Positions 9,139-18,422 of a DNA stretch of 64,000 nt are shown in pieces (the first letter of the stretch is position 1; the number at the start of each line of letters is the position of its first letter). Origin of the DNA: an uncultured Planctomycetaceae bacterium. Lineage in GTDB: Bacteria; Planctomycetota; Planctomycetia; Planctomycetales; Planctomycetaceae. The stretch spans positions 205,001 to 269,000 of the forward strand of contig CALSLT010000002.1 in assembly GCA_943787265.1 (NCBI GenBank), written 5' to 3'. The translations under genes were made by a program, and so were the position numbers. The notes beneath the pieces were generated by a model that did no database searches, was not told the DNA's origin, and saw nothing but the letters and a program-made list of their open reading frames with translations.

Positions 9139-10374
9139 ATGCGTCCCGGACCTGTAATTGTAGCGATTCTCTCGTTGATCCTTTCGATCATGGGGGTTGC
9201 TTGGCTGGCGCAAAGCCTTGTCGAATCGACCATCGTGTCGGGGCAGCAACCGGTTACGAAGATCGAAGATCAGCCTGATTTTCCGAAACCGTCGGAAACT
9301 GGACCACACCCTAAGATCAACTTCGAAGAGACAATGTATGATTTCGGCACTCGCCCAAGGTACTCCAAGGGGGCTCACAAGTTTGTGGTCACCAATACCG
9401 GGGAGGCACCGCTTAAACTTAAGACAGGACGGACAACCTGCCAATGCACATTGGGAGAGCTTGGTCAGAACACGGTGGCTCCGGGCGAGTCGACAACAAT
9501 CGAGTTGAGCTGGGAGATCAAACAGGCTGGGCCTGGATTTCAACACTCCGCACAGATTCACACAAACGACCCGTCAAACACGGCCCAGACGCTGGTTGTA
9601 AAAGGGTTCATCGGAGTCGATCTTGCCGTGTGGCCAGAAGGCCGCTGGTCGCTCGGCTCCATGAAGGTCGACGGGGATGCAAAAATAGATGGCTACGTCT
9701 ATTCACAGATTTCCGAAAATCTGGAAGTAACAAAGGTCGAGTGCAGCCATCCGGGACTGAAATTCGAGATCAGTTCGCTGAACGCGGAAAATCTGGTTGG
9801 ACTCCAGTCAAAGTTAATGCAGGAAGCTGCAGAGCCGCCTGACCCACACGGGGGTGATGCTCCGCCGAAAGCTCCGGATCTGAAGGCCGCCGCCCGGATC
9901 AGCGTGAGCGCGAACAATCAGATTCCTGCTGGTCAGTTTTCGATTCCCGTGACGATTCACACCAATCTGGAAGAGACGCCTACTCTGTCGACCGCAGTTA
10001 GCGGAGTTCGTCCAGGACCGTTTCAGCTCTTTCCTCTGCCTGGCACAGTCTACCGCCACGGGGGCATGATGATTGATGCCGGCGCAATTTCAGCTTCAAA
10101 AGAACACACGGCAGGGGTCTTGGTCATCTGTCGTGGCTTCAATGAAGAGTTGAAGTTAAAGGAAGTCGTCACTGATCCGAATTGGCTGAACGTCGAACTG
10201 GAGCCTGCTCCCGGCGAGGGTGACATTCGTCGATATCGCCTTCTGCTGAAGTTCCCGGCGGGTCTGCCTGCGGTCTTCAGGACGATGGACAATCCTGCAA
10301 CATTGAAGTTGCGGACGAATCATCCTGATGCAGAGATTCTTAACCTGAAAGCCGCTTTCGTCGTCGAGGGATAA
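9139..10374 (+). CDS. membrane-anchored DUF1573 protein
   Basis: 411 residues from the ATG at 9139, which has GGAGGT five bases upstream. Residues 6-27 are a transmembrane anchor; the DUF1573 immunoglobulin-like domain lies at about 58-160 with the family's Cys pair in TTCQCT (Cys101, Cys103). A second, more divergent repeat region follows to the C-terminus (residues about 165-405). DUF1573 proteins are envelope-exposed and resemble ASPM-SPD-2-Hydin domains. Its stop and the ATG of the cytochrome gene are two bases apart, so the two are surely co-transcribed and may work together at the membrane. Confidence 0.85.
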   Translation: MRPGPVIVAILSLILSIMGVAWLAQSLVESTIVSGQQPVTKIEDQPDFPKPSETGPHPKINFEETMYDFGTRPRYSKGAHKFVVTNTGEAPLKLKTGRTTCQCTLGELGQNTVAPGESTTIELSWEIKQAGPGFQHSAQIHTNDPSNTAQTLVVKGFIGVDLAVWPEGRWSLGSMKVDGDAKIDGYVYSQISENLEVTKVECSHPGLKFEISSLNAENLVGLQSKLMQEAAEPPDPHGGDAPPKAPDLKAAARISVSANNQIPAGQFSIPVTIHTNLEETPTLSTAVSGVRPGPFQLFPLPGTVYRHGGMMIDAGAISASKEHTAGVLVICRGFNEELKLKEVVTDPNWLNVELEPAPGEGDIRRYRLLLKFPAGLPAVFRTMDNPATLKLRTNHPDAEILNLKAAFVVEG

Positions 10375-10376
10375 TC

Positions 10377-12008
10377 ATGCGTGCGAGTTCATGGATCGGA
10401 CTTTCTGCGGCAATTTTTCTTGGGGTTTGTTTCACGGGTTGTTCGGGTAAAGCCGAGCAGGGTGGCACAGACACAAGCTCCGCAGCTCCAAGCGATAGCG
10501 CAGCTTCTGAGCCTGCAGCTAACAGCGAGTCTGTACCAGCTGGGGATGTTCCCGATGAGGCCGAGCCGCCCGAAGGGCGCAACGGCGAGGCAGCGACTGG
10601 CAAGGGGCATTCGTCTGAGAACTCCGACCCGGCCTTCGGACCGTATTGCGATGGCTGGGAAACTCCTGCAGCGATTTTCGCGGCGACAGGTCAGATGCAC
10701 GGCTACTTCGAACCATGCGGCTGCTCAGATCCGCAATACGGTGGAGTGTCTCGTCGAGCAGAACTCTTGCGGCAACTTGAAGAACGCAAGTGGCCGACGA
10801 TTCCTGTCGACCTCGGCGGAACGATGAAGCGAGTCCGGCAGCAAAGCCAGTTCAAATTTCAAACGTTGCTCGCCGCGTTAAAGGACATGAAGTATCGGGC
10901 CTTGGCTCTCGGCACCGAGGAGCTGCAACTGGGAGCTGGGTGGCTGCTTTCACAACACGTACCGCACGATTCCGATCCTGAACTGTCTTTGTCGTTTCTG
11001 GCGGCCAACGTTGTTCTGTTCGGGACGGAGGATCTCGGCACGCCGGTGCATCATCGAATAGTCCAGGCTGGCGATCGCAAGATTGGCCTGACCGCGATCT
11101 ACGATCCGAAACTCCTCGACGGCAGCGTCAATCTCGATCCTGATACCGTGAAGGTGATCGATCCTATCGAGCCGCTGAAGAAAGCGATCGCCGCTCTGCA
11201 GGCTGAGAAGGCCGATCTGATCGTGCTGCTTTCGCACTCGCGGCTGGCAACATCGCAAGAGCTTGCGAAACAGTTTCCCGAGATCCCGTTGATCCTCAGC
11301 ACGGGCCCGATTGAAGAACCGCTCACCGATAATCCACTGAAAATTGGTGAGACGACACTCGTCACGGTCGGCCACAAAGGAAAGCACGCTGGTCTTGTTG
11401 GCTGGTATCCCGACGCGACGGGCGACAAGTTCAAGTTTGACCTGGTCAAGCTCGACGGGAAGCGTTTCAAAGACGACACACGCATGATCGAGCACATGAA
11501 GTTTTACCAGGACATGCTGAAGGATTCGCAGCTCGCCGAAACCGAACCCGCGTTGCAGCATCCCAGCGGCGCGAAGTTTGTTGGTGCTGAAAAGTGCGGT
11601 GAGTGTCACACCAAAGCCTTTGAGAAATGGAGCGAAACCGGACACGCGTCAGCATTCGACAGTCTTCGCGAAGGCCGGCGAGGAATCCCGCGAATGTTTG
11701 ACCCCGAGTGCCTCTCCTGCCATGTCACCGGCTGGCACCCTCAGCAGGTCTTGAGATACGACTCGGGATACATCAACGAAAAACTGTCAGCTCACCTCTT
11801 GGGCAACCAATGTGAAAACTGCCACGGCCCCGGCAGCAAACACATCGAACTGATCGAGAACGACGACATCGCAGCCGCTCGTAAACTGGTCAAGGTTACG
11901 TTGAAGCAGGCTCAAACTTTCTGCTACGAATGCCACGACCTCGACAACAGTCCGCACTTCGTCTTCGAAGAATACTGGCCGAAAGTCGCACACCCAGGGC
12001 TCGACTGA
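10377..12008 (+). CDS. tetraheme cytochrome (c554-like) fused to degenerate 5'-nucleotidase-like domain
   Basis: 543 residues. A lipoprotein-type signal ends at FTGC (Cys22), then a Ser/Ala/Glu-rich linker to about 90. Residues about 95-375 follow the metallophosphatase half of UshA-like proteins and carry the EPCGCSDPQYGG motif, but metal ligands are missing: the DxH position reads QMH, GD reads GG, and GNHE reads GTEE. The C-terminal 140 residues hold four CxxCH heme sites at 407 (CGECH), 445 (CLSCH), 479 (CENCH) and 516 (CYECH), in the spacing of cytochrome c554 domains. It probably moves electrons at the outer face of the membrane. Co-transcribed with the DUF1573 gene. Confidence 0.82.
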   Translation: MRASSWIGLSAAIFLGVCFTGCSGKAEQGGTDTSSAAPSDSAASEPAANSESVPAGDVPDEAEPPEGRNGEAATGKGHSSENSDPAFGPYCDGWETPAAIFAATGQMHGYFEPCGCSDPQYGGVSRRAELLRQLEERKWPTIPVDLGGTMKRVRQQSQFKFQTLLAALKDMKYRALALGTEELQLGAGWLLSQHVPHDSDPELSLSFLAANVVLFGTEDLGTPVHHRIVQAGDRKIGLTAIYDPKLLDGSVNLDPDTVKVIDPIEPLKKAIAALQAEKADLIVLLSHSRLATSQELAKQFPEIPLILSTGPIEEPLTDNPLKIGETTLVTVGHKGKHAGLVGWYPDATGDKFKFDLVKLDGKRFKDDTRMIEHMKFYQDMLKDSQLAETEPALQHPSGAKFVGAEKCGECHTKAFEKWSETGHASAFDSLREGRRGIPRMFDPECLSCHVTGWHPQQVLRYDSGYINEKLSAHLLGNQCENCHGPGSKHIELIENDDIAAARKLVKVTLKQAQTFCYECHDLDNSPHFVFEEYWPKVAHPGLD

Positions 12009-12074
12009 CGATCGGCCTGCTTTGTCTGAAATTCCCGCACGGCTACAAACTCGGACAAGTTCTGGTTGACCGAC

Positions 12075-13415
12075 ATGACATCGACAACGCAGCCTCAGGA
12101 CAACTCACCGGCCGCGCCGCTAACTGATTTACGGCAATTGTTCCCGGCGCTGCACCTGCTTCGCGCATCCGGCCTGGCGATTGATCCCCGAAAGATGTTT
12201 CTGGGCGGCCTCGCTCTGGTTCTGCTCGCGGCTGGCAGTGGAGTGTTCGAGACGCTTCCGTTCGCGCCACGCGAAATCGTGAATGAAGACTTTAATCAAC
12301 AGCGCAATTCGGTTTTCGGTCACGGGCTAGCTCTGGCAGGTTTCTTTCCGAGGCCACTGATCGAGTCATGGCTGTCGTGGGATGCTACCGCGTTCTCGTT
12401 GCTTACCCCGATTCGGACTGTGATCGAACCGGGCCGCGTACTTTTTCAGGCGGATCGATCGTGGCCGGCGTTGGCGTTCGCTTGGACGCAACTATTGTGG
12501 GCACTCATCGTTTGGTCATTCATCGGCGGAGCGATTTGCCGAATGAGCGCGATTCAATTTTCAAAGAGGAAACGAATTGGAATCAGAGATGCTTTGAAGT
12601 TTTCGCGACGACAACTGCTGGGGTATCTCATCGCTCCGCTTCTACCGCTGAGCGCCGTGTTGATTCTGCAAGGGATTAACTGGTTGCTCGGTTGTCTGGC
12701 TTCACTGACTTCTCCGTTTGGCGATGTGGTACTGGGACTTGGTTGGATTGTCGTCCTGTTCACCAGCTTTTTGATGGCGATGCTGGTTCTCGGACTGGCA
12801 ACGGGCTGGCCGTTGATGATTGCTGCCATCAGCACCGAAGACAGCGACGGATTCGACGGGCTCAGTCGAGCGTTCGGGTACCTTGTTGATCGTCCCTGGC
12901 AAGCCGCCGCGTTTGCCGCAGTCAGTCTCCCAATCTTTGCCGTTTCAAGGTGTTTTCTGGCGATCCTAATTGGCCTGACCATCTCACTTGGCGCGAGTGC
13001 CGTTGAACGAGGCCACCACCTCGGCGATAGTGCCGTCGAACGCGGTTACGATTCCCAGACACTGAACACGTATTCGTTGCTGGATGTCGATTCGCCATCA
13101 CATATTCCTGCTGGATGGATCGCGACCAAACTCGAAGATGATCTGTCGGGCGGTCGCGACTTTTTTTTCTGGCCTTCGCCCAGTCCCGTGAGCCTACCCA
13201 TCATTGCCTGGACTTTGATCCCTGCGTTGCTGTACGTCGGGTTCGGACCGTCGTTTTTCTGGTCCGCAACAACGGTTAGCTATTTTCTTCTTCGACAATC
13301 GGACGACGGAACACCGCTGGATGCCGTCGTGGACTGGCCAGAGAAAGTGGAGTCTGAATCGCCGATAGCAACGGACACCGCCCCGATCGAAACTGCATCG
13401 GAAGGCGAGTCCTGA
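12075..13415 (+). CDS. multi-pass membrane protein, family not recognised
   Basis: 446 residues from the ATG at 12075 (an in-frame TTG lies at 12066). Hydrophobic segments are seen near residues 43-60, 135-160, 190-225, 230-265, 290-320 and 365-405, giving about six membrane passes. A Gly-rich segment (FIGGAICRMSAIQF) and paired repeats containing SAVERG (residues about 310-330) are the only distinct features. The N- and C-terminal ends are Pro/Glu-rich and polar. It follows the cytochrome gene by 66 bases and is probably in the same operon, which makes it a candidate membrane partner of the cytochrome. I do not recognise a family. Confidence 0.75.
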   Translation: MTSTTQPQDNSPAAPLTDLRQLFPALHLLRASGLAIDPRKMFLGGLALVLLAAGSGVFETLPFAPREIVNEDFNQQRNSVFGHGLALAGFFPRPLIESWLSWDATAFSLLTPIRTVIEPGRVLFQADRSWPALAFAWTQLLWALIVWSFIGGAICRMSAIQFSKRKRIGIRDALKFSRRQLLGYLIAPLLPLSAVLILQGINWLLGCLASLTSPFGDVVLGLGWIVVLFTSFLMAMLVLGLATGWPLMIAAISTEDSDGFDGLSRAFGYLVDRPWQAAAFAAVSLPIFAVSRCFLAILIGLTISLGASAVERGHHLGDSAVERGYDSQTLNTYSLLDVDSPSHIPAGWIATKLEDDLSGGRDFFFWPSPSPVSLPIIAWTLIPALLYVGFGPSFFWSATTVSYFLLRQSDDGTPLDAVVDWPEKVESESPIATDTAPIETASEGES

Positions 13416-13439
13416 ACATTTCGGATCGCCGCTTGAGGA

Positions 13440-14504
13440 TCAGTCGGCCGGTTTGCCGCGGTCGACGAGCAGGATTCCGAACATCGTTAACACGCAGCCG
13501 GCAACGAGCGGCGATGTCACCGGCTCGGCAAACAGCATGACGCCGCCAATCGCGCACATGGCGTTCTGCGATGCGTTCAGGATGTTGAGAAACGTGACGG
13601 GAATTCTCTTCAGTGAACCTGCAACGGCGAAGAACGCAGCGGCGTTCATGACTCCGGCGCCGATGATTGCCGGCCAGTGGCCTTCGGAGAGCTTGAAGAG
13701 TTTTTCAGGGCCGTCGACAAGGAATGCATGAGCGGTCATCGTGACAGCTCCGGTTGTGCTAAGGACGACCAGTGATGACGGAATGGTCAACGTGCCGGTG
13801 ACGAGCCGCCTCACCACGACACCGGTTGCTCCGTAAGCGACGCCTGACACGGCGGCTGAGAGAATCGCGAGCGCTGTCGTCTGCCATGAATCAGCATGGC
13901 CCATTGATGTTGTTGCCGAACCGGCCCCACTGCTCAGCATGCCCACCGCGACGATCAGAATTCCGATCGCCCCCATTGTTTTCGGCGTGATCTCTTCGCC
14001 ACAGACAAGTCGCGACATCCAGGCCCCGGCGATAATCAACATCGAAAAACAGACTGGCACGGTGATGGCCAGGCCGCCGATGCTCAGCGACCACTGAAAC
14101 ATGAAGTTGCCGGCGTACTGCATGACCAGTCCTACCAGAATTAGTCGCCAGATCATTCGCCCAGGCGGGAGTCCCGGTTCGCCTCTTGACCACTGGACGA
14201 AGATCATGAACCAGGCGATCAACGCTGCGGGAATTGCTTTGTTCGCGGTGACCCAAACCGCCCAGCCGGGATCGTTCGGAATCGCCAGTTGTCGCAAAGC
14301 AAGATTGGCTCCGGAGTACCCGATCGCGGCGCAAATTCCGAGCAGAATTCCTATCCCCAGTTCGTCATCGACTCGCCGCGTCTTGTTTTCTGGTTGAGTG
14401 TCGTCTGCGGTTGTTGACGAGCGGTCACTCGACGAGGCGATGGCCGTGTCGCCCTGGCCGGTTTCCGAATTAGATTTCTGATTGATGGCCTCATCGTCGG
14501 ACAT
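13440..14504 (-). CDS. DMT-superfamily (EamA-type) transporter
   Basis: 354 residues from the ATG at 14504. After a 50-residue polar Ser/Thr/Glu-rich cytoplasmic tail come ten hydrophobic segments in two five-helix halves, starting at GIGILLGICAAIGYSGANLA and at TALAILSAAVSGVAYGATG, the arrangement of drug/metabolite transporters. The second half ends with the typical LNILNASQNAMCAIGGV and a final helix before DRGKPAD. Such proteins export amino acids, nucleotides or small metabolites; the substrate cannot be told. An in-frame TTG at 14582 would lengthen it by 26 residues without support. Its stop is 24 bases from the convergent membrane-protein gene. Confidence 0.85.
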   Translation of the reverse strand: MSDDEAINQKSNSETGQGDTAIASSSDRSSTTADDTQPENKTRRVDDELGIGILLGICAAIGYSGANLALRQLAIPNDPGWAVWVTANKAIPAALIAWFMIFVQWSRGEPGLPPGRMIWRLILVGLVMQYAGNFMFQWSLSIGGLAITVPVCFSMLIIAGAWMSRLVCGEEITPKTMGAIGILIVAVGMLSSGAGSATTSMGHADSWQTTALAILSAAVSGVAYGATGVVVRRLVTGTLTIPSSLVVLSTTGAVTMTAHAFLVDGPEKLFKLSEGHWPAIIGAGVMNAAAFFAVAGSLKRIPVTFLNILNASQNAMCAIGGVMLFAEPVTSPLVAGCVLTMFGILLVDRGKPAD

Positions 14505-14711
14505 TAACGGCTGATCCAGCACAAGTAGTTGAGTAAGGTCCGCACTGCACGGAGCGGTCTGCAGGCAGCGGAGCGACGACAAGACGCGGACACATCATCT
14601 GCGGTGAATGTTCGACGACGAAGTATCAGAGCAGATTCGGGCACGCCTGAGAACCTTCGCGTTGTGCGACGAAAATAACTGAATCGACCGTGTGGAGTTA
14701 CGAGGACGAAA

Positions 14712-15308
14712 ATGGATCGAACGCAGCATTGGAATCAGCGATACGAAACCGGCAGCACTCCCTGGGACAGCGGTCTGCCATCGGCAGAGCTTCGCCGCGT
14801 CATCGAGGAGTCAAATATTCAGCCGTGCCGTGTGCTGGAGCTCGGCTGCGGCACCGGTACGAACGCGATCCTGCTCGCCAGGCTCGGCTTCGAAGTCACC
14901 GCTGTCGATCTCTCGCCCCTGGCGATTGAACAGGCAGAACGGAAAGCCGCGGAAGCGGGCGTCGATGTGACCTGGATCTGCGGCGACGTTTGCTCAATCG
15001 AACGACAGTCTGAACCGTTTCCACTCGTCTTTGACCGAGGCTGTTTTCACTGCATTCGTCGAGACGTTACCGTCGACGCGATTCTGGAAGTGCTCGAACG
15101 AGTGACTACCGCCGGTTCGCAACTCATCGTCTTCACTGGAAATGCGAACGAGAAACGCGAGCACGGTCCGCCGGGACTTTTTGAAGAAGACATCCGAACG
15201 GACCTTGGCGGACTGTTTGAGATCGACCAGCTTCGGCCGTTCTACTTTGAGGACGCTGGCGGTGAACAAGGCCCGCTCGGCTGGAGTTGCCTGGCCACTC
15301 GACGATAG
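14712..15308 (+). CDS. class I SAM-dependent methyltransferase (TehB/TPMT-like)
   Basis: 198 residues, ATG at 14712. It begins with HWNQRYETGSTPWDSG, the N-terminal substrate-cap signature of thiopurine/tellurite-type methyltransferases. Motif I is LELGCGTGTNAILLA (about 43-57), with the acidic end of strand beta-2 in VTAVDLSP, and FDRGCFHCI as the post-motif typical of this group. C-terminal strands read RPFYFEDAGG and GWSCLATRR. It probably methylates a small thiol, metalloid or halide compound in the cytoplasm. It is transcribed away from the DMT transporter. Confidence 0.85.
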   Translation: MDRTQHWNQRYETGSTPWDSGLPSAELRRVIEESNIQPCRVLELGCGTGTNAILLARLGFEVTAVDLSPLAIEQAERKAAEAGVDVTWICGDVCSIERQSEPFPLVFDRGCFHCIRRDVTVDAILEVLERVTTAGSQLIVFTGNANEKREHGPPGLFEEDIRTDLGGLFEIDQLRPFYFEDAGGEQGPLGWSCLATRR

Positions 15309-15393
15309 TACGTCGTCGCACCCGCGGTGGTTTCCTGCAGAGCCAGTCGCCTCTTAGAATGCCGCCTTTCAACGTGGTGGCGGAGCATTCTCT

Positions 15394-16029
15394 GTGGCAT
15401 TGATCGATCTCGACATAACGATTGAACGTGGGCGGATCCCGGATTCGATCGACAAATTCCTGCACGAAGCGAACCTTCGAACAGAAGACTATCTTAATCA
15501 CAGCCGAGTCCGTCCAGGCAGTTTCGTGCCGTCGGATTTTGTCGTCGCTTACTACGCACTGAAGGCCGTGATTGAAAAGAACCTCGCGCCCGGACGGCTG
15601 TTCTGCGAATGGGGCAGTGGCTTTGGAGTGGTCGCTTCGCTGGCTTCGCAACTCGGGTTTGATGCTTGCGGCATCGAGATCGAAGAAACGCTGGTCGACG
15701 CGGCTCGCGACCTGGCAGACGCTCATTATCTGGACGTCGAGTTTGCTCAGGGAAGCTACATTCCGGAAGGTGCCGACGAAGCTTCTGGCGGAGATCACGA
15801 TCGTGAGGGCTTTGTCTGGGATGTCGAAGGCAACGACGCTTACGACGAGCTGCAAATTGGGCCGGACGAATTTGACGTCGTCTTCTGTTACCCGTGGCCG
15901 AGTGAAGAAGAAGCGACGGGGCGGCTGTTCGACTATTGTGCGTCCGAAGGGGCGTTGCTCCTGACGTACACCCAACTGGACGATGTTCGGATCCGCCGCA
16001 AAGAAGGTGATCCGGAAGATTTGTACTAG
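15394..16029 (+). CDS. class I methyltransferase-like protein
   Basis: 211 residues, GTG start at 15394 with GGAG eight bases upstream. The SAM-binding part is LFCEWGSGFGVVASLASQLG (about 69-88) followed by ACGIEIEETLVDAARDLA, which fits motif I and the acidic loop after strand 2. A Gly/Asp/Glu-rich insertion (about 130-150) precedes FDVVFCYPWPSEE, a 'CYPWP' variant of motif IV. The substrate is unknown. It may share a transcript with fmt, whose GTG lies 71 bases downstream. Confidence 0.72.
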   Translation: MALIDLDITIERGRIPDSIDKFLHEANLRTEDYLNHSRVRPGSFVPSDFVVAYYALKAVIEKNLAPGRLFCEWGSGFGVVASLASQLGFDACGIEIEETLVDAARDLADAHYLDVEFAQGSYIPEGADEASGGDHDREGFVWDVEGNDAYDELQIGPDEFDVVFCYPWPSEEEATGRLFDYCASEGALLLTYTQLDDVRIRRKEGDPEDLY

Positions 16030-16100
16030 CAGCTCGAAATCGTCGCTCCACTGTTGGCAATTACTTCTCCCTCGAATTCGTTTTGTGAAGGAAGCGTTTC

Positions 16101-17063
16101 GTGTCATTGCGTCTTGTCATGCTGGGAACGGGATCGTTCGCTTTGTCGACGTTCCAGGGACTTTACGAAACCTCGCACGAGATCGTCGGTCTGGTCACAC
16201 AACCTGACCGTACTGGGCGGGGACACCACAAACACGTCAACCCGATGAAGGAACTGGCGACCGAGCACGGGACTCCCGTTTTTCAACCGGCCAAAGCGAA
16301 CGAACCCGATTCGCTGGAGCGTTTGCGCGAGTTCGACGCCGACTTGTTCGTCACCGCGGCGTACGGTCAGATTCTGTCGGCCGAGTTGCTGAGCATCCCG
16401 AAGCTCGGCGCGATTAACGTTCACGCTTCGTTGCTGCCGAAGTACCGAGGTGCCGCTCCGATCCAGTTCGCAATTATTAACGGCGAAACAGAAACAGGCA
16501 TCACGATCTTCCGCATCGAACCAAAGCTCGACGCGGGGCCGGTTCTCGGCGTCGTGAAAACGGATATCGATGCAAAAGAAACTTACGGCGAACTACAGGA
16601 CCGTTTGGCGGGACTAGCCGTGCCACTGACGTGCCAGGTCGTGGATGGTCTCGCGGCGGGGACGGCTCAGGAATCCGTGCAGGATGCGAGCCTGGTGACC
16701 AAGGCACCTCGCCTTGAGAAGACCGATGGAATGATCCCGTGGCAAAAGTCGTCCCGGCTGGTCGGCTGTCACATTCGAGGCGTACAGCCCTGGCCGAAGC
16801 CTTCGACTGTGCTGCACTCAGGAGATGCTTCGTTACGACTACTCGTGTTGGATGTTGAGTCGTCGGATCACGCCGTCACCGGAGAGCCAGGTACGGTCGA
16901 AGTGGTCGACAAAAAACGGTTGTTTGTGAAAACGGCGGATGGAAGTGTTGAAGTGCTATCACTTCAGCCGGAAGCCAAGCGGCCAATGAGTCCGGCCGAA
17001 TTTCTTAACGGTAAGACAATCTCAGCGGGCGATCGCTTTGCGCTTCCAGCCGAGCTGGCATAG
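16101..17063 (+). CDS. fmt: methionyl-tRNA formyltransferase
   Basis: 320 residues, GTG start at 16101 with AAGGAA nine bases upstream. The formyl-transfer triad sits at the same numbers as in E. coli Fmt: Asn106, His108 (AINVHASLLPKYRGAAP) and Asp144 (EPKLDAGPVLG). The N-terminal Rossmann part starts LRLVMLGTGSFA and the C-terminal OB-like tRNA-binding domain begins near 205. It formylates the initiator Met-tRNA with 10-formyl-tetrahydrofolate. The usual neighbour def (peptide deformylase) is not present. Confidence 0.95.
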   Translation: MSLRLVMLGTGSFALSTFQGLYETSHEIVGLVTQPDRTGRGHHKHVNPMKELATEHGTPVFQPAKANEPDSLERLREFDADLFVTAAYGQILSAELLSIPKLGAINVHASLLPKYRGAAPIQFAIINGETETGITIFRIEPKLDAGPVLGVVKTDIDAKETYGELQDRLAGLAVPLTCQVVDGLAAGTAQESVQDASLVTKAPRLEKTDGMIPWQKSSRLVGCHIRGVQPWPKPSTVLHSGDASLRLLVLDVESSDHAVTGEPGTVEVVDKKRLFVKTADGSVEVLSLQPEAKRPMSPAEFLNGKTISAGDRFALPAELA

Positions 17064-17105
17064 TTTCAAACGTGAGTTCGCGACGAACATTCACCGAGGT
17101 CACCG

Positions 17106-18326
17106 ATGAAATACGCAGCCGCTGTCATAATCGTGTTTACTCTAACGGCTCTTTCTCCCTGCCAGAGTGCAGAACCGTGGCAGCGGCACGCCATCGATGA
17201 CTCGTCGCGTGGTGCCGACGGAGTTCGCCTGGCGGACGTTAATGGGGACGGGCATCTCGACATCACAACCGGCTGGGAAGAAGGCGGAGTGATTCGTGTT
17301 TACGTGAATCCGGGACCGAGCAAAGCCGCGGCAAAGTGGCCCGCCGCAACCGTCGGCACTGTGAAGTCACCGGAAGACGCAGTTTTCGCGGACCTCGATG
17401 GCGACGGAGCATTGGATGTGGTTAGCTCGTGCGAGGGGAAGACTCGTACCATGTTTTTTCATTGGGCACCGAAGTCTGCGGAGGACTACCTCAAGTCGGA
17501 GTCATGGCAGACGGAAACGGTGCCGTGCTCGGCGAAGCAGCAGTCATGGATGTTTGCTTTGCCGCTCGACGTTGATGGTCGAAACGGAATCGACTTGATC
17601 GTTAGCTCAAAGGGTGAAAATGCTTCGATCGGGTGGCTGGAGTCGCCAGCAGATCCTCGAAACGTGTCCGACTGGAAATACCATCGATTAAGAGATGCCG
17701 GATGGATCATGTCGCTTGTCGCGTACGACATGGACAATGACGGCGATCTGGACGTCGTCGCGTCTGACCGAAAAGGAAGCAAACGGGGTGTGCTCTGGCT
17801 GGAAAATCCCGGAAAAGAAAACGCGGCATCTGGTGCGGCCTGGATCGACCATTCAATCGGTGGCGCAAGTCGCGAAAACATGTTCGTCGATGTGATCAGC
17901 CATCGAGGTAAATCGGCTGCCGTACTGTCGGCGGTGAAGCCTGCAGGACTGGTCCGGTTTCAGAGGTCCGAATTTGCGGGCCCAGCAAGAGCCACCGCGG
18001 AAGGGCCGGGCTGGAGCGGCTACACGATTGAGATCCCTGGCGAAAAACTTGGCACTGGAAAATCAATTCGATCTGCGGATGTAAACCTGGACGGTAACGA
18101 GGATCTGGTTTACTCGTGCGAGAAGGCAAACGGCGCGAAGCACGGAGTCGTCTGGCTGGACATGACCCAGGAAGGTTTGAAGATCCGACCAATCAGTGGC
18201 CCGGAAGGCGTCAAGTTTGACCTGATTCAGATGGTCGATCTGGACGCGGACGGCGACCTCGACGTCATCACTTGCGAAGAGCGGACGAACCTCGGTGTCT
18301 TCTGGTACGAAAACCCGACGCGCTGA
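17106..18326 (+). CDS. secreted FG-GAP/VCBS-repeat beta-propeller protein
   Basis: 406 residues with a signal peptide ending at about 22 (SPCQSA). Five calcium-binding DxDxDGxxD-type loops are visible: DVNGDGHLD, DLDGDGALD, DMDNDGDLD, DVNLDGNED and DLDADGDLD, spread over the length as blades of an integrin-like propeller. GAGGT precedes the ATG. Such proteins are extracellular and bind ligands or polysaccharides; in planctomycetes they are abundant and mostly uncharacterised. Its end faces the phosphodiesterase gene across a dispersed repeat. Confidence 0.85.
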   Translation: MKYAAAVIIVFTLTALSPCQSAEPWQRHAIDDSSRGADGVRLADVNGDGHLDITTGWEEGGVIRVYVNPGPSKAAAKWPAATVGTVKSPEDAVFADLDGDGALDVVSSCEGKTRTMFFHWAPKSAEDYLKSESWQTETVPCSAKQQSWMFALPLDVDGRNGIDLIVSSKGENASIGWLESPADPRNVSDWKYHRLRDAGWIMSLVAYDMDNDGDLDVVASDRKGSKRGVLWLENPGKENAASGAAWIDHSIGGASRENMFVDVISHRGKSAAVLSAVKPAGLVRFQRSEFAGPARATAEGPGWSGYTIEIPGEKLGTGKSIRSADVNLDGNEDLVYSCEKANGAKHGVVWLDMTQEGLKIRPISGPEGVKFDLIQMVDLDADGDLDVITCEERTNLGVFWYENPTR

Positions 18327-18342
18327 CGTCAGTATGGTGGAA

Positions 18343-18422
18343 TCAACGTCCTGCAGGAGGGCCACCAGGGAAGCAAGCACCTTCCAGCGTTCCAGCTCCT
18401 GCACAGAAACCATAAAATGGTT
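18343..18422. repeat. 80-bp dispersed repeat, copy 1
   Basis: From TCAACGTCCTGCAGGAGG to CATAAAATGGTT this segment matches 46261-46342 at roughly three-quarters of positions, with conserved ends (TCAACGTCCTGC and CACAGAAAC). It fills the gap between two convergent genes and touches the phosphodiesterase stop codon. Confidence 0.7.

Noticed and set aside
10950-11645. 231-codon minus-strand frame
   Set aside because: Antisense to the cytochrome gene; no SD, no motif.
15133-16107. 324-codon minus-strand frame
   Set aside because: Antisense to two methyltransferase genes with clear motifs and SD sites; no recognisable protein features of its own.
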